64,000 nucleotides of DNA from GCA-003244245 sp036378735 (lineage in GTDB: Bacteria; Actinomycetota; Actinomycetes; Mycobacteriales; Pseudonocardiaceae): contig DASUVX010000144.1 in the NCBI GenBank assembly GCA_036378735.1, forward strand, positions 72,380 through 136,379, given 5' to 3'. Positions 27,143 to 35,413 of the stretch are shown piece by piece. Within the stretch, counting starts at the first letter, position 1, and each line of letters starts with the position of its first letter. The notes beneath the pieces are model-generated. The model made no database searches. It was not told the origin of the DNA and was given only the letters and a program-made list of their open reading frames with translations. The position numbers and the translations under genes are program-made.

Positions 27143-28108
27143 TTAGTGACCTCCCCGCGCCTGGCGGATTTCACGGGCCGTCCGATCTGTGTCGAACGGT
27201 GAGGTGGTCACCGCCTCAGGAGCGCACAGCTCGCCGCAGTTCAGCTGTGCCAACGCTTCACCGGCGGTGTATGCGCGATGGGTCTGCGGGTTGGTCTGAG
27301 CCCGCAACGCCAGATAACGGTCGAACAGTTCCGGGGACAGTGCTCGCATCTCGAAGTTCATCATCGAGTGGTAGGTACCGCACAACTCTGCGCAGCGACC
27401 GACGAACGCTCCCTGGCGCTGCACCGTGGTCTGGAACACGTTGTCGGTATCGTTTTTCTCCGGGTACGGGAAAACGTCTCGCTTGAACAGAAAATCGGGG
27501 ATGTAGAACGAGTGCAAGACGTCCGTGGACTCGATGCGATACTCGACCACCCGATCGGTCGGCACCACCAGCAGCGGGATGGTGGTGGACGAGCCGACAG
27601 TCGACATGGGTTCGCCGTCGTCGGTCCGTCGTACCTGGTAGGAGCCATTTTTACCGGGTTGATCCTGTAGGTACTGGAACTCCCAGTTCCACTGGAAACC
27701 GATCACCCGTACCCGCAGGTCGGGATTATCGACCTTCGCGTTGACGAAGTTCTGCGCGGTTACGGTGTAGTAGAAAAGCACCGCTACGATAATGAACGGT
27801 ATGACCGTATAGATGATCTCCAGCGGCAGGTTGTACTGGAACTGCCGGGGCATCTCGTCGGACCGTTTACGGTGCCGGGCTACCGTCCACATGATCAGTC
27901 CCGCGACGACCGCACCGACGGCCAACGCGGCCAACGTCGCCCAGACCCACAGTGAGCGCATGCGCTCGGCCTGCGGAGTAACCCCCTCCGGCCAGCCGAA
28001 AGACATGGCCTGATATACCGAGCACCCTGTGGAGACCAAGGCGACCATTCCGGCCAACCCGGCTACTTTCAGCAGCTGCACCGCACGAGAACGGACCACG
28101 CCGATCAC
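27143..28108 (-). CDS. ctaC: Cytochrome c oxidase subunit II, lipoprotein
   Basis: 321 aa. A signal with lipobox VSTGC puts the lipidated Cys at 29. Two membrane helices follow, then the periplasmic CuA domain with GFQWNWEF and GRCAELCGTYHSMM, the CuA ligands. GTG 28108 is chosen because GAGGAGAGGAACAG precedes it and it gives a proper signal peptide; the frame opens to 28255. An extra Cys pair, NCGELC, sits near the C-terminus after the CuA domain, where I do not expect one. Confidence 0.95.
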   Translation of the reverse strand: MIGVVRSRAVQLLKVAGLAGMVALVSTGCSVYQAMSFGWPEGVTPQAERMRSLWVWATLAALAVGAVVAGLIMWTVARHRKRSDEMPRQFQYNLPLEIIYTVIPFIIVAVLFYYTVTAQNFVNAKVDNPDLRVRVIGFQWNWEFQYLQDQPGKNGSYQVRRTDDGEPMSTVGSSTTIPLLVVPTDRVVEYRIESTDVLHSFYIPDFLFKRDVFPYPEKNDTDNVFQTTVQRQGAFVGRCAELCGTYHSMMNFEMRALSPELFDRYLALRAQTNPQTHRAYTAGEALAQLNCGELCAPEAVTTSPFDTDRTAREIRQARGGH

Positions 28109-28311
28109 GCCTGTTCCTCTCCTCGTTGACCCGACGCGCTCGTTCACCGACGCGGCCAGCCAGCCCACCACACTTGAGCCTAACCGAGCGCTACGGGCGC
28201 AGCTCGCCCGGGGCGCGAGTGACCCGATACGCCTGGGGTCATACTGAGCCGCCACGGGTTTGCGGCAACTGGTCTAGCGGCAAGATTGGCCGCTGATGGG
28301 AGGGCAAGCGG

Positions 28312-30240
28312 GTGTGCGGGTTGCTGGGGCTACTGACCGCGCAGCAGGACGCGGCACTGCGGGCGTCAGACGTCACCGCGGCGCTGCGCTGCCAGCGGCA
28401 TCGCGGACCCGACGAGACGGGCACCTGGCACGACGCTGATGTGGTGCTCGGTTTCAACCGGCTGTCCATCATCGACCTCGAGCACTCCCATCAGCCGCTG
28501 CGCTGGGGCCCGCCGGAGGCCCCGGAGCGCTACACGATCCTGTTCAACGGGGAGATCTACAACTACCTCGAGCTCCGCGAACAACTGCGAGGCGAACCCT
28601 ACGAGGCGAACTTCCGCACAGCGGGCGACACCGAGGTGGTCCTTGCGGCCTACCACCATTTCGGGTCCGCTGCCGTGCAGCGGCTTCGGGGCATGTTCGC
28701 GTTCGTCATCTGGGATTCGCAGCGCCGGGTCGTGTTCGGCGCACGTGACCCTTTCGGCATCAAGCCGCTATTCAGCTGCGCGGGGCCGGGTGGGGTGGCG
28801 TTCGCCAGCGAGAAGAAGAGCTTGCTCGAGCTGGCGCCGTCGCTGGGCGTGTCGACGGCGATTGACCAGCGAGCGCTGCAGCACTACCTGACCTTGCAGT
28901 ATGTGCCCGAGCCGGCGTCACTGCACACCGGCATCACCCGCATCGAGTCGGGCACGTCGTTCACTGTCTCCCCCGGTGGCGATCTGATCGCGCAGCGGTA
29001 CTTCCATCCCGATTTTCGACCCCGGCAGCTCGGCTCCGACGCACAGGCGGAGGCGCTGTACGAGGAGATCACCGCGGCGATGCGTGACTCGGTCGCCAAG
29101 CACATGCGGGCTGACGTCACCGTCGGCGCTTTCCTGTCCGGCGGAATCGACTCCACGGCCATCGCCGCGCTGGCCCGCGAACACAATCCAGATCTGATCA
29201 CCTTCACCACGGGTTTCGAGCGGGAGGGCTACTCCGAGGTAGATGTGGCCGCGGAGTCGGCCGCTGCGATCGGCGTCCGGCACGTCATCCGCACCGTCTC
29301 GGCCGACGAGCTGGCCGACGCACTACCGCTGATCGTGTGGTACCTCGATGACCCGGTGGCCGACCCCGCACTGGTGCCGCTGTGGTTCATCGCCCGGCAG
29401 GCTCGCGAACACGTCAAAGTGGTGCTGTCCGGGGAAGGTGCTGACGAGCTGTTCGGCGGCTATACCATCTACCGGGAACCCCTGTCGCTGGCTGCGTTCG
29501 AGAAGGTGCCCGGCGGCCTGCGCCGCACGCTGGGCCGAATCTCCACCCGGATCCCGGAAGGTGTGCGTGGCAAGGACCTGTTACGTCGCGGCGCACTGAC
29601 TCTGGAGCAGCGCTACTACGGAAACGCGCGGATCTTCCGGGACGATCAGCTCCGTGAGGTGCTGCGTGGATATGACCCGGCCGTCTCGCACGTCGATGTC
29701 ACCGCGGATCCCTACGCCGCTTCCGCCGGCTGGGACCCGGTCGCCCGCATGCAGCACGTGGACCTGTTCACCTGGTTGCGCGGCGACATCCTGGTCAAGG
29801 CCGACAAGATGACCATGGCCAATTCACTTGAGCTGCGAGTGCCCTTCCTCGATCCCGAGGTGTTCCGGGTAGCGTCCGCCATCCCGCTACAGGAAAAGAT
29901 CACGCGCGAGACCACCAAGCACGCACTGCGCCGCGCGCTGCGCGACATTGTGCCCGCGCACGTACTGAACCGGCCCAAGTTGGGCTTTCCCGTGCCGATC
30001 CGGCACTGGCTGCGCAAGGACCTGCATGACTGGGCCCGCGGGATCGTCGAGGATTCCGGCACTGCGGATTTTCTCGACACTGACGCGGTCCACCGGATGC
30101 TCGACGAGCACCGGGCAGGCCCGCGCGACTACAGCAGACGGATCTGGGCAGTGCTGGTGTTCATGTTGTGGCACGGCATCTTCGTCGAGCAGCGGATCAG
30201 CCCAGCGGTGCCCGAACCGCGCTATCCCGTCCAGGTATAG
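28312..30240 (+). CDS. asnB: Asparagine synthetase (glutamine-hydrolysing)
   Basis: 642 aa. Met1 is followed by Cys2 (MCGLLGL), the N-terminal nucleophile of class II glutamine amidotransferases; FNGEIYNYLELR is in the same domain. The synthetase domain has FLSGGIDST, the PP-loop that binds ATP, and LSGEGADELFGGY. Makes asparagine from aspartate, glutamine and ATP; in mycobacteria the homolog (Rv2201) also affects amidation-related resistance. GTG 28312. The 203 nt divergent gap to ctaC should hold both promoters. Confidence 0.96.
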   Translation: MCGLLGLLTAQQDAALRASDVTAALRCQRHRGPDETGTWHDADVVLGFNRLSIIDLEHSHQPLRWGPPEAPERYTILFNGEIYNYLELREQLRGEPYEANFRTAGDTEVVLAAYHHFGSAAVQRLRGMFAFVIWDSQRRVVFGARDPFGIKPLFSCAGPGGVAFASEKKSLLELAPSLGVSTAIDQRALQHYLTLQYVPEPASLHTGITRIESGTSFTVSPGGDLIAQRYFHPDFRPRQLGSDAQAEALYEEITAAMRDSVAKHMRADVTVGAFLSGGIDSTAIAALAREHNPDLITFTTGFEREGYSEVDVAAESAAAIGVRHVIRTVSADELADALPLIVWYLDDPVADPALVPLWFIARQAREHVKVVLSGEGADELFGGYTIYREPLSLAAFEKVPGGLRRTLGRISTRIPEGVRGKDLLRRGALTLEQRYYGNARIFRDDQLREVLRGYDPAVSHVDVTADPYAASAGWDPVARMQHVDLFTWLRGDILVKADKMTMANSLELRVPFLDPEVFRVASAIPLQEKITRETTKHALRRALRDIVPAHVLNRPKLGFPVPIRHWLRKDLHDWARGIVEDSGTADFLDTDAVHRMLDEHRAGPRDYSRRIWAVLVFMLWHGIFVEQRISPAVPEPRYPVQV

Positions 30241-30267
30241 CCGGGCACGAACCGCCTTGCGAGGGTT

Positions 30268-30630
30268 CTAGTTGAACGAGTCCCCGCAAGCGCAGGAACC
30301 GCCTGCATTGGGGTTGTCGATCGTGAAACCCTGCTTTTCGATGGTGTCCACGAAATCGATCACGGCACCTTGCAGGTAAGGCACGCTCATCCGGTCGACC
30401 ACCACACCGAGGCCGTTGAAGTCCCGCATAGTGTCGCCGTCGAGGGTCCGCTCGTCGAAGAACAACTGGTAGCGCAGCCCAGCACAACCACCTGGTTGCA
30501 CGGCGATGCGCAAGTGCATGTCGCTCCGGCCTTCCTGGTCGAGCAACGCCTTCGCCTTGGCGGCGGCGGCGTCGGTGAGCTCGACACCGTGCGTAGGCAC
30601 CTCGGTGCCGACGACGTTCTCGACGGTCAT
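30268..30630 (-). CDS. A-type iron-sulfur cluster carrier (Rv2204c-type)
   Basis: 120 aa HesB/IscA family. LTDAAAAKAKALLDQEG, PGGCAGLRYQLFFDE and the terminal GGSCACGDSFN provide the three conserved cysteines that hold an Fe-S cluster. It would deliver clusters to respiratory and other Fe-S enzymes, for example QcrA or LipA in this window, as inference. ATG 30630 is preceded by GGGGAGAG; an open frame upstream is not conserved. Convergent with asnB, 27 nt apart. Confidence 0.93.
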   Translation of the reverse strand: MTVENVVGTEVPTHGVELTDAAAAKAKALLDQEGRSDMHLRIAVQPGGCAGLRYQLFFDERTLDGDTMRDFNGLGVVVDRMSVPYLQGAVIDFVDTIEKQGFTIDNPNAGGSCACGDSFN

Positions 30631-30791
30631 GACTCTCCCCTGGGATCTGTGCTGGGCACGGACGACTGAATCTACTGTACGCGAACGCCCGCGACTGGCG
30701 GGTGATTCCGCGCCTCCCATCGTGGCATATCGACCTGGCCGAAGAACTCACCCATCCGCCCGGCTCGGCCCATTGCCTCTAGGCTGGAGGT

Positions 30792-31412
30792 GTGAGGTTT
30801 CTGCGCGGCAACGCCGGCTCCGGTGCCACCGAGCCCGAGCCGGAGCCGGCCGTGGAGGCGACCCCGCCCACCCGCACCGTCGGCAAGGGCCGACCCACCC
30901 CGACCCGCCGGGAAGCGGAGGGGCGCAAGCGCGGCCCCGCTCCGCCACCGCCCCGAACCCAGCGGGAAGCCCTGACCCGGATGCGCGGCTCGAAGGAAGA
31001 ACGCCGCAACGCCGCAACCAAGCGCCGGGAACGGATGCTCGCTGGGGACGAGAAGTACTTGCTGCCTCGCGATCGCGGACCGGTGAAGGCTTACGTGCGC
31101 GACCTGGTGGATTCGCGCCGGCACCTCGCCGGTGCCTTCATGCCGCTGGCCCTGCTGGTGATCGTGGTGATCCTGGTGCCGTCGCCGATTGTGCAATCGT
31201 ATGTGTCGCTGATGTCGATGGTGATGCTCCTGGCGATCATCGTCGAGGGCGTGCTGCTGGGCCGGATCGTCACGCGCCGGGTTCGCGAGCGGTTCCCCAA
31301 AGCGTCGGAGTCCTCGGCGAGCCTGGGGTTCTACGCCATGACCAGGGCGACTCAGCTGCGCCGGTTGCGGGTGCCCAAACCTCGCGTCGGCCGCGGTGAC
31401 CCGATCCCGTAA
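30792..31412 (+). CDS. DUF3043 membrane protein, Rv2206-type
   Basis: 206 aa. Acidic then very basic cytoplasmic N-terminus (residues 1-85) and two transmembrane helices at about 114-134 and 138-158, then a basic tail. This matches the DUF3043 family found in most Mycobacteriales; function unknown. TAGGCT at 30780-30785 lies 6 nt before GTG 30792, with GGAGG in between, so either leaderless or short-leader initiation is possible. Its stop codon abuts the next gene's stop with no spacer. Confidence 0.88.
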   Translation: MRFLRGNAGSGATEPEPEPAVEATPPTRTVGKGRPTPTRREAEGRKRGPAPPPPRTQREALTRMRGSKEERRNAATKRRERMLAGDEKYLLPRDRGPVKAYVRDLVDSRRHLAGAFMPLALLVIVVILVPSPIVQSYVSLMSMVMLLAIIVEGVLLGRIVTRRVRERFPKASESSASLGFYAMTRATQLRRLRVPKPRVGRGDPIP

Positions 31413-31610
31413 CTACGGTTGCAGGCTCATCGGGCCATACACCACTGACTCTCCGGCCAGCAGACTCACCGCCGCTACCCCACCGTCGAGCAGGGCCTCC
31501 CACTCACGGCTGAGCCACTGCTCTGCGTCGTCCTGGTTGTCGAATGTGAGGTCCGGGCCAGTCGCCTGACAGCCGTCGGAATCCAGGTACCGCCACCGCA
31601 AGGTCATCAT
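31413..31610 (-). CDS. Small conserved actinobacterial protein
   Basis: 65 aa: MMTLRWRYLDSDGCQATG, then a DNQDDAEQWLSREW helix and AVSLLAGESVVYGPMSL. Short proteins of this pattern are widespread in actinobacteria and have no assigned function. ATG 31610 has GGGAGC upstream. Its stop triplet (31413-31415) directly abuts the stop of the DUF3043 gene on the other strand. Divergent from cobU. Confidence 0.72.
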   Translation of the reverse strand: MMTLRWRYLDSDGCQATGPDLTFDNQDDAEQWLSREWEALLDGGVAAVSLLAGESVVYGPMSLQP

Positions 31611-31656
31611 GTGCTCCCGTCTGCTGCTCGGGGCATCCGACGGTAGCGTCTGGCTG

Positions 31657-32178
31657 ATGCGGACGCTGGTCCTCGGCGGTGCCCGCTCGGGCAAGTCGGC
31701 GCACGCCGAGGGGTTACTGCGCGAGCCGGCGGTGTGCTACCTGGCTACTGCCCGCCGCAGTCCTGACGACGCTGACTGGGAGGCGCGGATCGCAGCGCAT
31801 GTGGCCCGCCGGCCGCCAGGTTGGCGCACCGTCGAGCCGGCCGATCTACCCAGCGCGCTACGGACTGCCGGTCAGGACCCGGTCCTGGTTGATGACATCG
31901 CCAACTGGCTGACGGGAGAGCTGGACGACGCGGGAGCGTGGGGCGACCGGGATGCGGTTGCGGCCTGCCGCACTCGGTGCGCTGAGCTGGTGTCGGCGGT
32001 GGCATCGTGTCCGGCCAGGCTGGTGATCGTCAGCGCCGAGGTCGGCCTCGGCGTGGTACCGGCGACCCACGCGGGGCGACTGTTCCGCGACGAGCTGGGC
32101 GCACTCAACGCACAGCTCGCCGCGGTGTGCGAGGAGGTTGTGCTGCTGGTGGCGGGCCTGACGATCAGGCTGCGCTGA
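31657..32178 (+). CDS. cobU: Adenosylcobinamide kinase / guanylyltransferase
   Basis: 173 aa. GGARSGKS is the P-loop, followed by CYLATARRSPDDADWEARIAAH-type sequence with the guanylylated His region, VDDIANWLTG, and VSAEVGLGVVP. It phosphorylates adenosylcobinamide and transfers GMP in nucleotide-loop assembly. TAGCGT at 31644-31649 ends 7 nt before the ATG, fitting leaderless transcription. First of three cobalamin genes here; no cobalamin riboswitch is visible upstream. Confidence 0.93.
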   Translation: MRTLVLGGARSGKSAHAEGLLREPAVCYLATARRSPDDADWEARIAAHVARRPPGWRTVEPADLPSALRTAGQDPVLVDDIANWLTGELDDAGAWGDRDAVAACRTRCAELVSAVASCPARLVIVSAEVGLGVVPATHAGRLFRDELGALNAQLAAVCEEVVLLVAGLTIRLR

Positions 32179-32258
32179 CCGCATCGCCCGGCGCCACGAG
32201 TCATCCGGGTGCGACGAAGATGAGTCAGGCGATGGACACCGAGCACCAGGAGAGCCGC

Positions 32259-33332
32259 GTGAACTTCCCGACGATCACTCCACCCGACCAGCAAGCCCAC
32301 CGGCAGGCGGTCGCTCGCCATGAGCAGCTGACCAAACCAGCCGGTTCCCTTGGGCGGCTGGAGGAACTCGGTGTGTGGGCAACCGCCTGCCAGGGCGTCT
32401 GCCCACCACACGCGTTCGTCCGCCCGCAGGTCGTGGTCTTCGCCGCCGATCACGGCGTTGCCGCACATGGCGTGTCCGCCTATCCCAGTGCGGTCACCCA
32501 ACAGATGGTGGCCAATTTTCTCAGCGGTGGAGCGGCGGTGAACGTGCTCGCCGCGGCGGCCGGGGCAACGGTGCGGGTGGTCGATGTGGCCGTGGACTGC
32601 GATGCCGCCACCGTTGGCACGCAGCCACTGGTCACCAAGCACAAAGTTCGCCGCGGCAGCGGCGCAATCCACCTGCAGGACGCGCTGACCGACGTGGAAG
32701 TCGCCCAGGCGCTAAGTACCGGAGTGGCGATCGCCGACGAGGAGATCGATCGTGGCGCCGACCTGCTCATCGCCGGTGACATGGGCATCGGCAACACCAC
32801 ACCCGCCGCGGTGCTGATCGCCGCGCTCACCGGAGCAGAACCGGTTGCGGTCGTGGGACGTGGCACCGGCATCGACGACGCCGGCTGGATGCGCAAGGCC
32901 GCCGCGATCCGCGACGCGTTGCGCCGGGCTCGGCCGCTCGTGAGTGACGCCGTCGCACTGGTGCGCACGGCCGGCGGTGCCGATATCGCGGCGATGGCCG
33001 CCTTCCTGGCCCAGGCCGCGGTCCGGCGCACCCCAGTGATCCTCGACGGGGTTGTGACCGGGTCGGCAGCGATGCTCGCCGAGGAACTCGCGCCCGGCGC
33101 GCGGCAATGGTGGGTGGCCGGGCATCGCTCGGTGGAACCCGCGCACACCTTGGCCCTGCAGCACCTCGAGCTGGTACCCATCCTCGAGTTAGGGATGCGG
33201 CTGGGCGAGGGCTCCGGGGCGGTGGCCGCACTGCCGCTGGTGCAGATGGCCGTCCGAGTGCTCGCCGAGATGGCGACTTTCGCCGATGCCGGCGTGTCCG
33301 GACCAGTAGTTGCTCCGCTACCGACCTCGTGA
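32259..33332 (+). CDS. cobT: Nicotinate-nucleotide:dimethylbenzimidazole phosphoribosyltransferase
   Basis: 357 aa. LTKPAGSLGRLEEL, VVFAADHGVAAHGVSAYP, KVRRGSGAI and LIAGDMGIGNTTPAAV are the conserved CobT motifs, and the C-terminal MRLGEGSGA segment carries the catalytic Glu. Makes alpha-ribazole phosphate for the lower axial ligand of cobalamin. GTG 32259 has AGGAG six bases upstream; ATG 32232 and 32220 are alternatives. The 80 nt after cobU hold no other gene. Confidence 0.94.
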   Translation: MNFPTITPPDQQAHRQAVARHEQLTKPAGSLGRLEELGVWATACQGVCPPHAFVRPQVVVFAADHGVAAHGVSAYPSAVTQQMVANFLSGGAAVNVLAAAAGATVRVVDVAVDCDAATVGTQPLVTKHKVRRGSGAIHLQDALTDVEVAQALSTGVAIADEEIDRGADLLIAGDMGIGNTTPAAVLIAALTGAEPVAVVGRGTGIDDAGWMRKAAAIRDALRRARPLVSDAVALVRTAGGADIAAMAAFLAQAAVRRTPVILDGVVTGSAAMLAEELAPGARQWWVAGHRSVEPAHTLALQHLELVPILELGMRLGEGSGAVAALPLVQMAVRVLAEMATFADAGVSGPVVAPLPTS

Positions 33333-34078
33333 GCCCTGCGCTGCGGCTGGCGGTGTCCTGGCTGACGGTCCTGCCGGTCAGGACGCCCGTCGACGTGGAT
33401 CGAGATACCGCCCGCCGGGCGTTGTACTGGGCGCCCGTAATCGGCGCCGGATTGGGTTTACTGGCCGTCGGCGTACTCGCCGCGTTGCACACCTTAGGCG
33501 CGCCGGCGCTGCTCAACGGCCTAATTGTGGTCGCCACGCTGGCTGGCTGCACCCGCGCCATGCACCTCGACGGGCTCGCCGACACCGCCGACGGGCTGGG
33601 CTGTTACGGGCGGGCGCAGCGGGCGCTGGATGTGATGCGGGATGGCTCGTGCGGGCCGTTCGGGGTTATCGCTTTGGTGCTGACGCTGGCCACGCAGGCC
33701 GCTGCACTGGGCACCCTTGCCGAGACCGGCCGGCTGATCGCGGTGGTGCTGGCGGTGATCGCGGGACGGGCCTCCTTTAGCTGGTGCGCCCGCCGGGGAG
33801 TGCCAGCCGCCCGGCCCGCCGGCTTGGGGGCGCTGGTGGCAGATAGCCAGCCCGTCGCAGTACCCGTGGCCTGGTGGAGCATCCTGCTGGCCGGGGGCCT
33901 ACTGGCAGTGCCCGGCCGCCGGTGGCAAGGCACGCTAGCGGTCGCACTGGCCGCCCTGGCCGTTATCGCCCTTTCCGCCCACACCCGCCGCCGCTTAGGT
34001 GGCGTCACCGGCGACGTCTTAGGCGCCACCAGCGAGTTGACCACTACCGTCATCCTCGCCGTCTGCGCCATCGCCTGA
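33329..34078 (+). CDS. cobS: Adenosylcobinamide-GDP ribazoletransferase
   Basis: 249 aa integral membrane protein, six or so hydrophobic segments. MHLDGLADTADGLGCYG is the metal-binding active-site motif of CobS, with MRDGSCGPFGVIAL next and GGVTGDVLGATSELTT at the end. It joins adenosylcobinamide-GDP and alpha-ribazole to finish cobalamin. GTG 33329 overlaps the cobT stop in GTGA. Followed by a C-rich tract and the ATGTCTCC hairpin. Confidence 0.94.
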   Translation: MSPALRLAVSWLTVLPVRTPVDVDRDTARRALYWAPVIGAGLGLLAVGVLAALHTLGAPALLNGLIVVATLAGCTRAMHLDGLADTADGLGCYGRAQRALDVMRDGSCGPFGVIALVLTLATQAAALGTLAETGRLIAVVLAVIAGRASFSWCARRGVPAARPAGLGALVADSQPVAVPVAWWSILLAGGLLAVPGRRWQGTLAVALAALAVIALSAHTRRRLGGVTGDVLGATSELTTTVILAVCAIA

Positions 34079-34079
34079 T

Positions 34080-34246
34080 CCCCGCCCCAACCCCCACCCC
34101 CCAACCCCCACCCCCCAACCCCAACCAACAACCCCAACCAACAACCCCGATATGGAGACATAACGGGCTCCGGGACGCCCGCAAAAGCCCGATATGTCTC
34201 CATATCGGGTTGGGGCGGGGGGTGGGGCGGGGGGGTGGGGCGGGGG
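34080..34246. repeat. ATGTCTCC-family hairpin with C-rich and G-rich flanks
   Basis: Between convergent cobS and ilvE. Perfect 17 bp arms at 34146-34162 and 34193-34209, with an inner GGGCT/AGCCC stem (34165-34169/34186-34190). The left flank 34080-34145 is almost pure C and A in CCCCCAACCCC-like units; the right flank 34210-34246 is almost pure G. Each transcript would thus run through the hairpin into a G-rich tract able to form G-quadruplexes. A related hairpin is at 47734-47801. Confidence 0.9.
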
Positions 34247-35350
34247 TCAGGTGAGGGGGGTCATCCAGTGGTGGGGGTCGGGTGCGGCGCCGCGCTGGAT
34301 GGCGGTGAGGGACGCTCGGAGCCGGGCGGTGATGGGGCCGGATGCGCCGGTACCGATGGTGAACTCGCCACCGGAGTAGGCCACCCGGCCGACTGGCGTG
34401 ATCACCGCTGCGGTACCGCAGGCGAAGACCTCCGAGATATCCCCGGTCTGAACACCTTTCTCCCACTCCTCGGTGGAGATCCGCCGTTCTTCCACGCTCA
34501 GCCCGTGATCCCGGGCCAGAGTGAGCAAGGAGTCGCGGGTGATGCCCGGCAGCAGTGCACCGGTGAGCTCAGGAGTCACCAGCCGGGCTTTCGGTCCCTC
34601 GCCGAAGACGAAGTAGAGGTTCATCCCGCCCATTTCCTCCACCCACCGTCGCTCGACCGCATCTAGCCAGACCACCTGGTCGCAGCCCTTTTCAGCGGCT
34701 TGCTGCTGGGCCAGCAGCGAGGCGGCGTAGTTGCCGGCGAACTTGGCAGCACCGGTACCTCCCGGCGCTGCTCGGACGTACTCGCTGCACAGCCACACAC
34801 TGACCGGTTGTAGCCCGTCGCGGAAGTACGGACCTGCCGGGGAAGCGATGAGCAGGTACCGGTAGGTCATGGCGGGACGCACGCCGAGACCGACTTCCGT
34901 GGCGAACAACATCGGCCGCAGGTATAGGGAATCCTCCCCACCGGCGGCGGGCACCCAGCCGAGGTCGGCGCGCACCAGCTCACGCAGTGAACCGAGGAAC
35001 AACTCGTCAGGCAACTCCGGCATGGCTATCCGGCGGGCCGAGACACGCAGCCGGGCGGCGTTGGCCAGCGGGCGGAAGGACGACACTGTGCCATCTGGCT
35101 GCCGGTACGCTTTGAGACCTTCGAAGACCGCCTGCCCGTAGTGCAGCACCATGCTGGCGGGGTCCATCACCAGTTGCCGGTACGGGCCGATCTGGGCGTC
35201 ATGCCAACCATGGCCCGCTGTCCAGGAGATCTCCACCATGTGGTCGGTGAAGTACCGGCCGAAGCCGGGCGCGACCAGGATCTCCGCTCGCCGTTGCGGC
35301 GGCACCGGAGACGGGTGGGGCAGCCGGGTGAAGGGTGGCGCGGCGGTCAT
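34247..35350 (-). CDS. ilvE: Branched-chain amino acid aminotransferase
   Basis: 367 aa PLP class IV transaminase. HYGQAVFEGLKAYRQPDGTV, GGTGAAKFAGNYAASLLAQ (Lys binds PLP), WLDAVERRWVEEMGGMN and EVFACGTAAVITPVG are the class signature and cofactor motifs. Performs the last step of Leu, Ile and Val synthesis. ATG 35350 is used; an ATG 9 nt upstream is an alternative. The stop codon borders a G-rich tract. Confidence 0.96.
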   Translation of the reverse strand: MTAAPPFTRLPHPSPVPPQRRAEILVAPGFGRYFTDHMVEISWTAGHGWHDAQIGPYRQLVMDPASMVLHYGQAVFEGLKAYRQPDGTVSSFRPLANAARLRVSARRIAMPELPDELFLGSLRELVRADLGWVPAAGGEDSLYLRPMLFATEVGLGVRPAMTYRYLLIASPAGPYFRDGLQPVSVWLCSEYVRAAPGGTGAAKFAGNYAASLLAQQQAAEKGCDQVVWLDAVERRWVEEMGGMNLYFVFGEGPKARLVTPELTGALLPGITRDSLLTLARDHGLSVEERRISTEEWEKGVQTGDISEVFACGTAAVITPVGRVAYSGGEFTIGTGASGPITARLRASLTAIQRGAAPDPHHWMTPLT

Positions 35351-35413
35351 GAGCAGCACGGTATCCCGTCAAGTACAGAAATGGTAGGACGTCCCACTAC
35401 TTTATCCTGCACC

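Noticed and set aside
26437..27486. A 349-residue plus-strand reading frame
   Set aside because: Only its beginning is the SnoaL-like remnant; the rest is antisense of ctaF and ctaC, with no conserved features.
31611..31656. Cobalamin riboswitch before cobU
   Set aside because: The gap is only 46 nt and lacks the B12-box; the gene appears to start leaderless.
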